The notes: a model not told the origin generated them from the letters alone. DNA of 64,000 bases from Sphingobacterium griseoflavum (GCF_014653155.1 NZ_BNAF01000004.1:62001-126000), one strand, 5' to 3'. Positions 42,812-51,197 are shown, numbered from the stretch's first letter. Program-made: numbers and translations.

Positions 42812-43666
42812 TCAATTGGAAAACAGCGAGGCTGCACCGATAATAGCAGCTTTTTCAGCATATTTACCGGTGTGGATCTCAAAATCTCGGGAAATTTTTT
42901 CGTTATAACTTTCAATGATGTCCCAGGCATTCGCGATGTTACCACCGATGATAAAGGTATCGCTCTTGTGTTTATCGGCAAAAAAATATAGAAAGTCGTA
43001 CAGGGAGGTGCTATACTCTTGCATCAAAAGATCGAAGGACGCCGTGTTTTGATGTTTCGTCCGAATATCTTTGAAGCCCTCTTCTCGCAGTCCGCTCAAT
43101 TCCTGAAAGCGCTTAATAAACCAGCGTGTTACAAGATGTTCCTCAAAAATATCGTGTTGATAGGGGCTGTTCCAAAGGTTGGCATCAAAGGCTTTATCGC
43201 CTCTGTTCCACACCGCCGATCCGAGTCCGGTTCCTAGCGTAACGCCTAAAATACGATTTCTATCCTGCAAATTTCCCGCAAAAATCTCACCTTGAAGAAA
43301 TGCTGCAGCGTCATTGATGAATCGAATGTCCTTCTCGGTATTCAAGCTATCCAAAATGCCGTTTGTTACACTAACTTGATATAGTGCGTCATACTTATCC
43401 TGGTTTTTCATCAAGGAGATGCCGTTTTCATAATCAAAGGGTCCGGGCATAGCGATTCCCAATTTTGATATAACGCCGTTGCAGCTTGCTATGGCTTGCG
43501 AGATTGAGGAGCTCCAAGAAAAGAAAATCGATTTAGCATCAGACCTTGAATTTACATGGCATCGAGCGATGGACTCCTCGAGAATTTGCCATGTACTGAT
43601 GTCGACGACAGCAGACGTGATATGTGTTCCACCTATATCAGAAGCTACCACGAAATTACTGCTCAT
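42812..43666 (-). CDS. ROK-family sugar kinase-like protein
   Basis: 284-residue protein with the ROK/hexokinase-fold phosphate motif [15 protein letters not shown] at the start, [29 protein letters not shown] (catalytic Asp region) and [13 protein letters not shown]. The zinc motif CxCGxxGC of most ROK proteins is absent. By similarity it should phosphorylate a hexose such as glucose, but the substrate is not proved. It is the last gene of the aromatic operon and overlaps aroC by 11 nt, so it is translationally coupled despite having no known role in that pathway. Confidence 0.87.
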   Translation of the reverse strand: MSSNFVVASDIGGTHITSAVVDISTWQILEESIARCHVNSRSDAKSIFFSWSSSISQAIASCNGVISKLGIAMPGPFDYENGISLMKNQDKYDALYQVSVTNGILDSLNTEKDIRFINDAAAFLQGEIFAGNLQDRNRILGVTLGTGLGSAVWNRGDKAFDANLWNSPYQHDIFEEHLVTRWFIKRFQELSGLREEGFKDIRTKHQNTASFDLLMQEYSTSLYDFLYFFADKHKSDTFIIGGNIANAWDIIESYNEKISRDFEIHTGKYAEKAAIIGAASLFSN

Positions 43667-44750
43667 CCTTATATGCTTTAAATCTTAAAAAATGGTCTGC
43701 TAAAACGATAGCCGTCATAGCCTCTACAATGATTACTGCTCTGGATACGACACAGGGATCATGTCTCCCTTTACCAGAAATACTGGTGATATCTCCTGCG
43801 TCATTGATAGTTTCTTGATCCCGCATAATAGTTGCTACCGGTTTAAATGCTGTTCGGAACGTGATATCCATACCATTTGAGATACCACCCTGTATGCCCC
43901 CGGAAAAATTAGTGCGCGTGCTGATTCTGTCACCTTCTTTAATAAAGATATCGTTATGTTCAGAACCGCGCATTGACGCCCCGATAAATCCTGAGCCGTA
44001 TTCAAAACCGTGCACCGCATTGATGCTCATCATAGCTTTTGCAAGATCCGCATGTAATTTGTCGAATACAGGTTCGCCAAGACCTACCGGTACGTGGCGC
44101 ACAACGGTAGAGATCTTTCCGCCAATAGTGTCCCCGTCCTTCCTTATACGATCAATCAATGCGATCATCTCATTGGCAGTTGCGGGATCTGCACATCTAG
44201 CAATGTTGGCTTCGCGAAGATCCAATAGGTTTTCGAGATCACTGAAATCCAGATTTGGTGATTCCAGAGTTCCGACAGCCGAGACATGGGCAAAGATTGC
44301 TATTCCTTGGCTTTTTAGAAACATTTTTGCAACCGCACCGGCGGCCACACGTGCTGCGGTCTCCCGGGCAGACGAGCGTCCTCCGCCGCGGAAATCGCGT
44401 ATCCCGTACTTTTTTTGGTAGGTATAATCCGCGTGCGAGGGTCTGTACTTATCGGAGATATGTGAATAATCTTTGGATCGTTGGTCTTCGTTAGGGATAA
44501 GGATAGCAATGGGCGTCCCCGTCGACTTACCTTCAAATACGCCGGAAAGGATTTGTGCTACGTCACTTTCTTTTCGCTGTGTGGTAATTTTCGACTGTCC
44601 AGGTTTACGTTTGTCCAGCTCAGATTGGATGAATTCTTCGTCTATATCGATATTAGGGGGACATCCATCTATAATAACACCTATTGCTTTTCCGTGTGAT
44701 TCGCCAAAGGTGGTAATTTTAAATAGATGGCCAAATGAGTTTCCAGCCAT
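43656..44750 (-). CDS. aroC: Chorismate synthase
   Basis: Last step of the shikimate pathway: EPSP to chorismate, using reduced FMN. It begins [24 protein letters not shown], the diagnostic N-terminus, and has [64 protein letters not shown] and the C-terminal [18 protein letters not shown]. 364 residues is full length. It lies 70 nt downstream of aroA across two hairpins and overlaps the ROK kinase gene at its end. Confidence 0.97.
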   Translation of the reverse strand: MAGNSFGHLFKITTFGESHGKAIGVIIDGCPPNIDIDEEFIQSELDKRKPGQSKITTQRKESDVAQILSGVFEGKSTGTPIAILIPNEDQRSKDYSHISDKYRPSHADYTYQKKYGIRDFRGGGRSSARETAARVAAGAVAKMFLKSQGIAIFAHVSAVGTLESPNLDFSDLENLLDLREANIARCADPATANEMIALIDRIRKDGDTIGGKISTVVRHVPVGLGEPVFDKLHADLAKAMMSINAVHGFEYGSGFIGASMRGSEHNDIFIKEGDRISTRTNFSGGIQGGISNGMDITFRTAFKPVATIMRDQETINDAGDITSISGKGRHDPCVVSRAVIIVEAMTAIVLADHFLRFKAYKDEQ

Positions 44751-44761
44751 ATTTTTTTAAT

Positions 44762-44813
44762 ATTTGGTAAATATACCAAATCAGCAATAACAAGAAACTA
44801 TTATTGCTGATTT
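44762..44813 (-). other. Two hairpins between aroA and aroC
   Basis: A perfect 13-bp stem AAATCAGCAATAA/TTATTGCTGATTT (44778-44790 with 44801-44813) and, sharing four bases with it, an 8-bp stem ATTTGGTA/TACCAAAT (44762-44769 with 44774-44781). No T tract follows in the minus direction, so it is more likely an mRNA processing or stabilising element or a partial terminator than the end of the operon. Confidence 0.6.
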
Positions 44814-44820
44814 CGTGCAA

Positions 44821-46074
44821 TTATTTATGGATTTGAAAGCCTTGTTGTTCCAAATGTAGCCAATAATCGGGATAGGATTTTTCCACCACCTGTGGTTCAT
44901 TGATAGACACTTCTTTGAACACGAGCGCGAGGGGTGCAAAAGCCATCGCCATGCGATGGTCTTCATACGTATCGAACGTTACATGTTCCACATTGTAGAC
45001 ACCATTTGTTTTGATATGGTAGGTTTCGCCTTCGGCAACGATGGTGGCACCAAATTTTTCAATTTCCGTTTTGAGCGCCGCTAGCCGATCTGTTTCCTTG
45101 ATTTTCAGGGTTTCCACTCCCTTTATCGAAATATCCCTCCGCAAAGCGGCTGCCACCGCTACTACGGTTTGTGCCAAGTCTGGACAAGCTTTGAAATCAA
45201 ACAATTTTTTTTCGGAACCCTCATTCACTTTTGTGATCAGCAGGCCGTCGTGCTGAAACGAGCTGGCTACGCCAAAGTGCGTCATGATATCGACTATTGC
45301 GATGTCACCCTGTAAGCTATGTGCCTTCAGTCCTGGAAGCAGAATGGAGCCGTTTGTTGATAAAGCAACGATAGCATACCAATAAGAGGCAGCGCTCCAG
45401 TCGGGCTCGACAAAAATGGTTGCAGGCTTAAACGTTTGCGGCAGTATTTCGATGACGTTATTATCCCAAGTGTGGTTTATTCCAGCTTCCCGCAGCATAT
45501 CAAGGGTCATCGTAACGTAAGGTCGGGAGGTTAGTTCACCTATAATTTCAAGTGCAAGGCCTTTTTTCAGGGATGCCGCAATAAGTAATAGAGATGAAAT
45601 ATATTGACTGCTGATATTTCCCTGAATAGCGATATGGTTTTTTGTTTCTCCAAGTCTTCCACGAATCATCAATGGGGGATAGCCCTCTCGGTCACTATAG
45701 GTGATGTTTGCCCCCAGCGTCTGTAAGGCTTCGACCAATATTCCTATCGGGCGTTGCTGCATCCGCTCTGTTCCTGTCAGCAAAAATTCCCCTTCCAAAA
45801 GATTGAGGTACGACGTCAAGAAACGCATGGCTGTGCCCGCAGGTCCTATATCGATGGTTACAGGTTTATCCGCTTCCGGCTCTGCTGCTTGCTTGATTGC
45901 GTGTTGCATAATCAGCGTATCGGCTGCTTCAGAGAGGTTTTCTACAGCAACCAATCCTTTGCTCAGCGCTTGGATAATAAGAGCACGGTTGCTCTCTGAT
46001 TTGGAACCAGTAAGCTGAACCGTGCCTTTAGTGTTTTTTGTTGAATGGGAGAGCCTGATCGTCGATATACCCAT
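44821..46074 (-). CDS. aroA: 3-phosphoshikimate 1-carboxyvinyltransferase (EPSP synthase)
   Basis: Transfers enolpyruvate from PEP to shikimate 3-phosphate. 417 residues with the substrate motifs TGSKSESNRALIIQALS near the N-terminus, GPAGTAMRFLTSYL, LTGTERMQQRPIGILVEAL (the usual RP block) and, near the end, IKETDRLAALKTEIEKFGA and DTYEDHRMAMAFAPLAL. All sites for a working enzyme seem present. Its ATG overlaps the aroG-CM stop in TAATG, so translation is coupled. Confidence 0.95.
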   Translation of the reverse strand: MGISTIRLSHSTKNTKGTVQLTGSKSESNRALIIQALSKGLVAVENLSEAADTLIMQHAIKQAAEPEADKPVTIDIGPAGTAMRFLTSYLNLLEGEFLLTGTERMQQRPIGILVEALQTLGANITYSDREGYPPLMIRGRLGETKNHIAIQGNISSQYISSLLLIAASLKKGLALEIIGELTSRPYVTMTLDMLREAGINHTWDNNVIEILPQTFKPATIFVEPDWSAASYWYAIVALSTNGSILLPGLKAHSLQGDIAIVDIMTHFGVASSFQHDGLLITKVNEGSEKKLFDFKACPDLAQTVVAVAAALRRDISIKGVETLKIKETDRLAALKTEIEKFGATIVAEGETYHIKTNGVYNVEHVTFDTYEDHRMAMAFAPLALVFKEVSINEPQVVEKSYPDYWLHLEQQGFQIHK

Positions 46075-47180
46075 TATGCCTCCGCTACAGAGTTAGCATT
46101 CATAATTTCGTTCTGTTTGCGAATTGACTCGTTGTGAAGCAACTCTAAATATCTTGTTGCAAAGTCTTCACTAAGCGAAAGTGCTTTAGCAAGCTGTACA
46201 CGTTTCTGTACAATCTCGTCCCAACGGTTTACTTGAAGTATAGTGACGTTGTTGTCTCTTTTGTACTGACCGATCTTCTCCGCTATTTTCATACGATCAC
46301 CAATTTGTTGTAAAATGGCATCATCCAGTTTGTCGATTTGCTGACGTAATTCGGCCAACTTATCCTCAAAGGCCGGGTTGTTGGACGCAGCATGACGTAC
46401 CGATAGGTTGTCCAACAAGTCCGCTAACGCAGCAGGGGTAACCTGTTGTTTTGCATCCGTCCAAGCGATAGAAGGGTCTATGTGCGACTCGATAATCAAT
46501 CCCTGTAAGTCCATATCCATCGCCTTTTGCGCAATATAAGGAATAAGCTCACGATTGCCACAGATGTGGCTTGGGTCGTTAATGATCGGCAAGTCTGGGC
46601 AAGCGGATTTCAACTGGATCGCCAAATCCCACATCGGCTCGTTACGGAAAGCCGTTTTCTCGAAGGAAGAAAATCCACGATGGATGGCCCCCAGTTTTTT
46701 TATCCCCGCGCGGTTTACCCGTTCAAGTGCGCCAATCCAAAGTGATAAGTCCGGGTTAACTGGGTTTTTGATCAACACAGGGATGTCCACTCCAACCAGT
46801 GCATCAGCAATTTCCTGCACCGTGAACGGGTTTGCGGTAGAGCGTGCACCGATCCATAAAACATCAACCCCAGCGGCCAATGCCTCTTCCACGTGTTTTG
46901 CCGTGGCCACTTCGGTCGCCGTCAGTAAGCCTGTTTCTTCTTTGGCACGTTTCAGCCAGGTCAAGCCTACACTTCCGATGCCTTCAAATTCTCCCGGTCT
47001 TGTGCGTGGTTTCCAAATGCCAGCACGAAGCACATTAACTTTGCCCGAATTGGCCAGTAAATGCGCTGTAGATACCAATTGGTCTTCTGTTTCTGCGCTA
47101 CAAGGGCCAGCAATGATTAAGGGCTTGTCGCCTGTATCTATCCAAGATTTCAATGGGACGATGTCTAATGTATGTTTCAT
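46074..47180 (-). CDS. Bifunctional DAHP synthase / chorismate mutase
   Basis: Joins the first step of the shikimate pathway (PEP plus erythrose 4-phosphate to DAHP) to chorismate mutase, the branch to prephenate. Residues 1 to about 260 form the DAHP synthase barrel of the AroG-beta/KDO8P-like type (PLIIAGPCSAE, LRAGIWKPRTRPGEFEG, WIGARSTANPFTVQEIA, LIKNPVNPDLSLWIGAL, HRGFSS, DPSHICGNREL, LIIESHIDPS). Residues from about 275 (FEDKLAELRQQIDKLDDAIL) are an AroQ-type mutase. The C-terminal fusion is known from Bacteroidota (e.g. Prevotella), where it conveys prephenate feedback. It sits 31 nt after pheA. Confidence 0.93.
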   Translation of the reverse strand: MKHTLDIVPLKSWIDTGDKPLIIAGPCSAETEDQLVSTAHLLANSGKVNVLRAGIWKPRTRPGEFEGIGSVGLTWLKRAKEETGLLTATEVATAKHVEEALAAGVDVLWIGARSTANPFTVQEIADALVGVDIPVLIKNPVNPDLSLWIGALERVNRAGIKKLGAIHRGFSSFEKTAFRNEPMWDLAIQLKSACPDLPIINDPSHICGNRELIPYIAQKAMDMDLQGLIIESHIDPSIAWTDAKQQVTPAALADLLDNLSVRHAASNNPAFEDKLAELRQQIDKLDDAILQQIGDRMKIAEKIGQYKRDNNVTILQVNRWDEIVQKRVQLAKALSLSEDFATRYLELLHNESIRKQNEIMNANSVAEA

Positions 47181-47211
47181 TTTCTTTATTGTTTTCTTAT
47201 CCGTAATTATA

Positions 47212-48036
47212 CTATACTTTTTCGTTTTTAATGTATTCGCCCATGATGTTGAAATTTACGGTATGCTTTAATACCTTACGTATGGCAGCATCATAGTCAC
47301 TTTGCTTCTTCCACTCTACATCGACGTAAAAATCATATTCATTTCTTTTTCCCACAACAGGCATCGACTGAATCTTGCTTAGATTTACATGTTGTTCGGC
47401 GAAGCACTGTAACACGTTGGCTAAGGATCCGACTGCGTTTCCGGTCTGGAAAGAAAGGGAAGCCTTGTTGGCATTCTTCTGCTCGACCACCTCATTGGAA
47501 AGAATGAGGAAACGTGTCGCATTTTTTTTGTTTGTTTCTATCCGTTTTTCTAATATTTCCAAACCATATAGCTTTGCTGCCATAGCGCTGGCTATAGCAG
47601 CTGTGTTTTTTAATTGATTGTCGGCGATGTTTTTTGCACAGGCTGCCGTGTCCATTCCTTCTTTTATCGTCCAGTCAGGGAAATCACTTAAAAATTCATC
47701 GCATTGTCGGATAGCTATAGGGTGTGATTCAACGAATTTTACATCGCCCAACTTGACGCCCGGATACACGATCAGGTTTTGCTGAATGTTGAGATGTACC
47801 TCTCCGATGATGTGAAACCGATAATCGCGAAGCAAATTATAATTGGGCAAGATGCTTCCTGCGATAGAGTTTTCGATCGCCATGACAACATAATCTGCTT
47901 TTCCCTGCTTCAGCATATCGCATGTTTTCTTGAAGGATTCACATTCGATTGTCTCGATTTCTTCTCCGAAGTATTTAAAAGCAGCTTCTTCATGAAAAGA
48001 GGCCTTGACACCTTGTATTGCAATTTTTGTTTTCAT
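47212..48036 (-). CDS. pheA: Prephenate dehydratase
   Basis: Converts prephenate to phenylpyruvate for Phe synthesis. 274 residues: the catalytic part (IAIQGVKASFHEEAAFKYF, VMAIENSIAGSILPNYNLL, VESHPIAIRQCDEFL, and TRFLIL where TRF is the catalytic Thr motif) and a C-terminal ACT domain (SLSFQTGNAVGSLANVLQCFAEQHVNLSKIQSMP). The usual Phe-binding motifs GALV and ESRP of feedback-inhibited enzymes appear as GSLA and IQSMP, so allosteric Phe control may be weak. It is the first structural gene of the operon and is preceded by a transcription attenuator. No tyrA or aminotransferase gene is present. Confidence 0.95.
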   Translation of the reverse strand: MKTKIAIQGVKASFHEEAAFKYFGEEIETIECESFKKTCDMLKQGKADYVVMAIENSIAGSILPNYNLLRDYRFHIIGEVHLNIQQNLIVYPGVKLGDVKFVESHPIAIRQCDEFLSDFPDWTIKEGMDTAACAKNIADNQLKNTAAIASAMAAKLYGLEILEKRIETNKKNATRFLILSNEVVEQKNANKASLSFQTGNAVGSLANVLQCFAEQHVNLSKIQSMPVVGKRNEYDFYVDVEWKKQSDYDAAIRKVLKHTVNFNIMGEYIKNEKV

Positions 48037-48051
48037 TTATTAGTGGAGTAT

Positions 48052-48087
48052 AAAAAAAGTCCCGAATTGTTATCCGAGACTTTTTTT
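48052..48087 (-). terminator. Attenuator terminator upstream of pheA
   Basis: On the minus strand A7-GTCTCG, a 10-nt loop, CGGGAC-T7: a 13-bp stem with one G-U pair, ending 16 nt before the pheA ATG. The 5' arm (with AGTCTCGG, plus-strand 48074-48081) can pair instead with CCGAGATT at 48110-48117, at the end of the leader ORF, which would prevent the terminator. Confidence 0.85.
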
Positions 48088-48100
48088 GCTTATTTGGCAG

Positions 48101-48169
48101 CAGCATATCAATCTCGGCTCTTATTGCTAAAATAAAAGTATCCAAAATAAAAATATGTCCTATATGCTG
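48101..48169 (-). promoter_or_regulatory. Antiterminator and protector pairing elements of the pheA leader
   Basis: Two competing pairings can be written. Antiterminator: CCGAGATT (48110-48117) with AGTCTCGG of the terminator arm. Protector: CAGCATAT, codons 2-5 of the leader ORF (48162-48169), with ATATGCTG just after its stop codon (48101-48108), a perfect 8 bp. This is the usual 1:2, 2:3, 3:4 logic of ribosome-dependent attenuators. Confidence 0.7.
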
Positions 48170-48173
48170 TCAT
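48108..48173 (-). CDS. Leader peptide of the pheA-aro operon attenuator
   Basis: A 21-residue ORF between a consensus promoter and a terminator. Residues 6-15 read TYFYFGYFYF; in all it has four Phe (all TTT) and five Tyr codons, far above chance. The ribosome stalling there for lack of charged tRNA-Phe or tRNA-Tyr would leave the codons for SRD free to form the antiterminator; a ribosome reaching the TGA would cover them. This is the pattern of pheL-type leaders. It is about 12 nt from the predicted transcript start. Confidence 0.85.
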   Translation of the reverse strand: MTAYRTYFYFGYFYFSNKSRD

Positions 48174-48191
48174 TGTCTCGATTTTGTATGT

Positions 48192-48222
48192 CAAATGTAG
48201 AGCTTAAATTTTAATATGCAAA
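48192..48222 (-). promoter_or_regulatory. Consensus promoter of the pheA-aro operon
   Basis: On the minus strand TTTG (48222-48219), exactly 19 nt, TACATTTG (48199-48192). Both boxes match the Bacteroidota consensus. The leader ORF starts 19 nt after the -7 box. Confidence 0.85.
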
Positions 48223-48482
48223 ATTATTTTAAAAAAATATTTTTATGTTGATATTTTGATATGTTTTTACGGTTTTTTTTATGTGTTTTTTTGATTAATT
48301 TTCTTCATTCAAAAGTCTGCAATTCTTATTTTTTATTATTTTTAAATTGCTGATTGTGAATTTTTTATTATTTTTTTATTAAAATTTAATGCTGTTTTTT
48401 TTTGTCTTTTCTTTACATTTTTTTTTGGTTTTATTGGGTTGTTTTTTATGGAAAAATCGTTGTATTTTAAATAAAAAAACAG
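48223..48482. other. Extremely AT-rich spacer
   Basis: About 260 bp with long T and A runs, much richer in AT than the rest of the window; no gene. It separates the minus-strand aromatic operon from the plus-strand thermonuclease remnant. The runs could curve the DNA or act as an UP-like region for the promoter. Confidence 0.5.
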
Positions 48483-48859
48483 GACGTTGATGGCGATATT
48501 TTGTTGTATTAAATGGCTTTAAAAATGGTCTTTAAGTTTGTCTTGTCAGTGTAGAAGCACCAAAAATTGAAGATTCGCCCGAAAAGAGATTGGTTTTCAC
48601 GGTGAAGAGGCAAAGCTGTTTTAAACAAGAGTCTGGGCTCATAAAGAGGTGCGACTGCTGCTAGATGTTGGCAAGCGACGTTGCTATGGCCGATTACTAG
48701 CTTACGTCTGCATGGGAAAGACCAATATCGATGCCGAATTGGTTAAAAAAAGGATATGCAACGGTTTATACCGTGCAACCTAATGTGAAATATGCGGAAC
48801 TTTTCGTACCATTGGAATGCGAAGCGCGTGTTTAGGGTTGGGGTTTATGGAAAAAATAG
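48483..48859 (+). pseudogene. Decayed thermonuclease (SNase-like) gene
   Basis: Translation in three frames gives the successive blocks of a staphylococcal nuclease-like domain: DVDGDILL, then LVSVEAPKIEDSPE (normally RLxxVDAPE), GEEAKLF, VRLLLDVGKRRCYGRLLAYV, AELVKK, then after a frame change GYATVYTVQPNVKYAELF and GWGLWKK followed by a stop at 48857-48859. Lesions include stops near 48511 and 48542, frame changes, TAA at 48622-48624, a seven-A run at 48745-48751 that shifts the frame by one, and TAG at 48833-48835. The catalytic Arg of the RLxxVDAPE block is a Cys codon TGT. Because there are several lesions, sequencing error is not the explanation. Confidence 0.82.
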
Positions 48860-48862
48860 ATT

Positions 48863-49720
48863 ATGTGGTACGTACTGATTAGTGTTATCTGCAGCGTGAC
48901 GGTGTCCGTTGTAATTAAGTTGGCGAAGCAGCGAGGGATCAAGCACCTTCACCTTATTGTTTGGAACTATCCGGTTGCAGCGTTTCTTACGTGGCTTTTT
49001 CTGCGTCCGGAACTTCCTTCGGGGGCTATATCTGACCTTCCTTGGGGCACTTACGCGGCCTTAGCTATCTTGTTGCCCGTTATTTTTCTTTGTATAGCTT
49101 ATGCCATCCAATATAGCGGGATAGTCAAAACAGAGATTGCCCAGCGGCTATCCCTTTTTATTCCATTGCTCGCTGCTTATTTCCTATTTCAGGAACAGAT
49201 GGCGCTGCCCAAACTCGTCGGTATTTCGGTTGGCTTGTTAGCGGTTCTGCTATCTATTAGCTGGCAAAAGGGCGGGAGTAACGTCGCTCCCGGAAAATGG
49301 AGCTACGCGGCCGCGGTTTTTGTGGGTATGGGGATCATCGATATCCTTTTTAAGCAAGTAGCACTTTATCAATTGGTATCCTATGCATTTTCGATGTTCG
49401 TAATTTTCGTTTTAGCAATGTTTGTGGCATTTTCGCTGCTGGGCTATGATGTGCTGTTGAAAAAGAAACGGTTAAAAATGGCGTCCATTTACTGGGGTAT
49501 ACTTCTGGGTTTGTTTAACTTTGGCAATATCTTGTTCTACATGAAAGCACATCGCTCACTTTCGGAGAGTCCATCCATTGTTTTCACTGGAATGAATATC
49601 GGTGTCATTCTTTTGGGCGCATTTGTCGGTGTCGTATTTTTTTCGGAGCGGCTACGCTTGCTCAACAAGATTGGCCTCGTGCTGGCTGTTATTTCTGTTT
49701 TAATTATAGCATACCTGTGA
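48863..49720 (+). CDS. EamA/DMT-superfamily transporter
   Basis: 285-residue inner-membrane protein with about ten hydrophobic helices, starting MWYVLISVICSVTVSVVIKLAKQ, with two EamA-like halves (the second begins around WSYAAAVFVGMGIIDILFK). Probably a drug/metabolite exporter; substrate unknown. The ATG lies 3 bases after the stop of the thermonuclease pseudogene, so it may use a promoter inside the remnant. Its stop overlaps the GTG start of the next gene (GTGA). Confidence 0.9.
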   Translation: MWYVLISVICSVTVSVVIKLAKQRGIKHLHLIVWNYPVAAFLTWLFLRPELPSGAISDLPWGTYAALAILLPVIFLCIAYAIQYSGIVKTEIAQRLSLFIPLLAAYFLFQEQMALPKLVGISVGLLAVLLSISWQKGGSNVAPGKWSYAAAVFVGMGIIDILFKQVALYQLVSYAFSMFVIFVLAMFVAFSLLGYDVLLKKKRLKMASIYWGILLGLFNFGNILFYMKAHRSLSESPSIVFTGMNIGVILLGAFVGVVFFSERLRLLNKIGLVLAVISVLIIAYL

Positions 49721-50334
49721 GTTTATTCGACGATACCTACTATTCCATAGCGGCTCCGAGCGAGGGGTTGTTTCGCGACAAAGGAAGCAAGTTCCTTGCG
49801 TACGCATATCCTTTCACAGACGAAGGCCAGTTAAAGGTAATTATTGCGAACCTGAAGACTCAGCATCCCAAAGCTCGACACTACTGTTGGGCCTACCGGA
49901 TTACGCCTGATCGTTCGGTCTTTAGATTGAACGATGATGGAGAGCCTTCAGGCACAGCAGGGCGGCCCATCCTCCATATGTTGCTATCGAAAGATCTGAC
50001 CAACATATTGGTGGTGGTAGTGCGTTATTTTGGCGGAACATTATTGGGCGTGCCGGGGCTGATCAACGCATACAAAACGGCCACAAAACTCGCTTTAGAA
50101 GAATCGGAGGTTATTCCGTGCACCGTGAACGATGTCTACGCCATTTCATTTGACTATCAGCAGATGAATGAAGTCATGCGCTTGGTAAAAGAAGAAAATT
50201 TGGCTATCTTAAAGCAGGATTTTGACAACCGGTGCGTTATGGAAGTAGAAGTCCGGAAATTACAGGTCAACCAATTTGTAAACAGGATGGAGAAACTAAC
50301 AAGTATCGCGTATTCATTTATAACGACAAAGTAA
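49717..50334 (+). CDS. IMPACT/YigZ family protein
   Basis: 205 residues with the UPF0029 domain: GLFRDKGSKFLAYAYPF, HYCWAYRI, RLNDDGEPSGTAGRPIL and VVVRYFGGTLLGVPGLINAYKTATKLALE, all diagnostic. The C-terminal part is the DUF1949 domain. The molecular role in bacteria is not established; eukaryotic IMPACT regulates translation. It uses a GTG start overlapping the EamA gene and its TAA overlaps the ATG of the phosphorylase (TAATG), so all three are translationally coupled. Confidence 0.92.
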   Translation: MSLFDDTYYSIAAPSEGLFRDKGSKFLAYAYPFTDEGQLKVIIANLKTQHPKARHYCWAYRITPDRSVFRLNDDGEPSGTAGRPILHMLLSKDLTNILVVVVRYFGGTLLGVPGLINAYKTATKLALEESEVIPCTVNDVYAISFDYQQMNEVMRLVKEENLAILKQDFDNRCVMEVEVRKLQVNQFVNRMEKLTSIAYSFITTK

Positions 50335-51188
50335 TGATTCCAGATTCAGAACTTATTCTCAACGCCGATGGGAGTATATACCACCTAAATTTGCTTCCTG
50401 GAGATTTAGCAACGACGATAATTTTCGTAGGCGATCCCGACCGTGTTGGTGATGTTTCCCGTTATTTCGATCGCATTGACGTCAAGAAAGGGAAACGCGA
50501 ATTTATCACGCACACGGGGTTACTTCGCGGAAAGCGTATTTCCGTCATATCAACAGGTATCGGAACCGATAATATCGATATTGTGTTCAATGAAATTGAT
50601 GCTTTAGCAAATATTGATTTTGCAACGCGTACGCTGAAAACGGAACTGGTCAGTCTGGACATTATCCGTATAGGTACGTCCGGTTCTATTCAGGGCGATA
50701 TAAAAATGGGCACTATATTGGCCAGTGCGTATGGAATTGGTTTTGATGCGTTGATGCAATATTACGTAAAGCCCTATTCTTCGGAAGAAGAGAAGATAAA
50801 AAAAGAGGTACAAAAGCATTTCCACACGTTGACTTTTGCTCCCTATGTGGGGAGTGCAAGCAAACGGCTATTAACCCAAATTGCCGGAGATCTTCCTACC
50901 GGGATCACCATGACGGCGCCGGGATTCTACGGCCCCCAAGGGCGATCCGTCCGCTCCATAAATGTTTATCCTGATTTAATCCAGCGAGCTAGTTCATTGC
51001 GGTTGGAAGGTCGTCAGATCACAAACCTTGAAATGGAAACCGCAGGAATTTATGCTTTAGCCAATATGTTTGGACACCATGCCCTGTCGGTCAATGCCAT
51101 CTTAGCGAGTAGGGTAAACGATGCATTTGCAGAAAATCCGAAGGAAATCATTGACCATGCTATACGTTATGTATTAGACCGTTTGTAG
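50334..51188 (+). CDS. Nucleoside phosphorylase (uridine phosphorylase-like)
   Basis: 284 residues of the PNP/UDP family: VGDPDRVGDVSRYFD, ISTGIGTDNIDIVFNEI, IRIGTSGSIQGDIKMGTI and NLEMETAGIYALANMFGH (the ribose-binding ExE/MET block). It cleaves a nucleoside with phosphate in salvage; uridine is the most likely substrate by family layout, but purine nucleosides cannot be excluded. The frame is open from 50232, inside the preceding gene; the ATG at 50334 overlapping its TAA is the natural start. Confidence 0.9.
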   Translation: MIPDSELILNADGSIYHLNLLPGDLATTIIFVGDPDRVGDVSRYFDRIDVKKGKREFITHTGLLRGKRISVISTGIGTDNIDIVFNEIDALANIDFATRTLKTELVSLDIIRIGTSGSIQGDIKMGTILASAYGIGFDALMQYYVKPYSSEEEKIKKEVQKHFHTLTFAPYVGSASKRLLTQIAGDLPTGITMTAPGFYGPQGRSVRSINVYPDLIQRASSLRLEGRQITNLEMETAGIYALANMFGHHALSVNAILASRVNDAFAENPKEIIDHAIRYVLDRL

Positions 51189-51197
51189 TTAAGCATC

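Noticed and set aside
43861-44421. Plus-strand 186-codon ORF antisense to aroC
   Set aside because: Shadow of chorismate synthase; composition typical of reverse-strand reading.
46555-47271. Plus-strand 238-codon ORF antisense to the DAHP synthase-mutase gene
   Set aside because: Shadow of a well-supported gene on the other strand, rich in Ser, Pro and Cys; no ribosome site or promoter.
50232-50333. Longer start of the nucleoside phosphorylase
   Set aside because: It lies in another frame of the IMPACT gene; the ATG overlapping its stop codon (TAATG) fits coupling and the family start.
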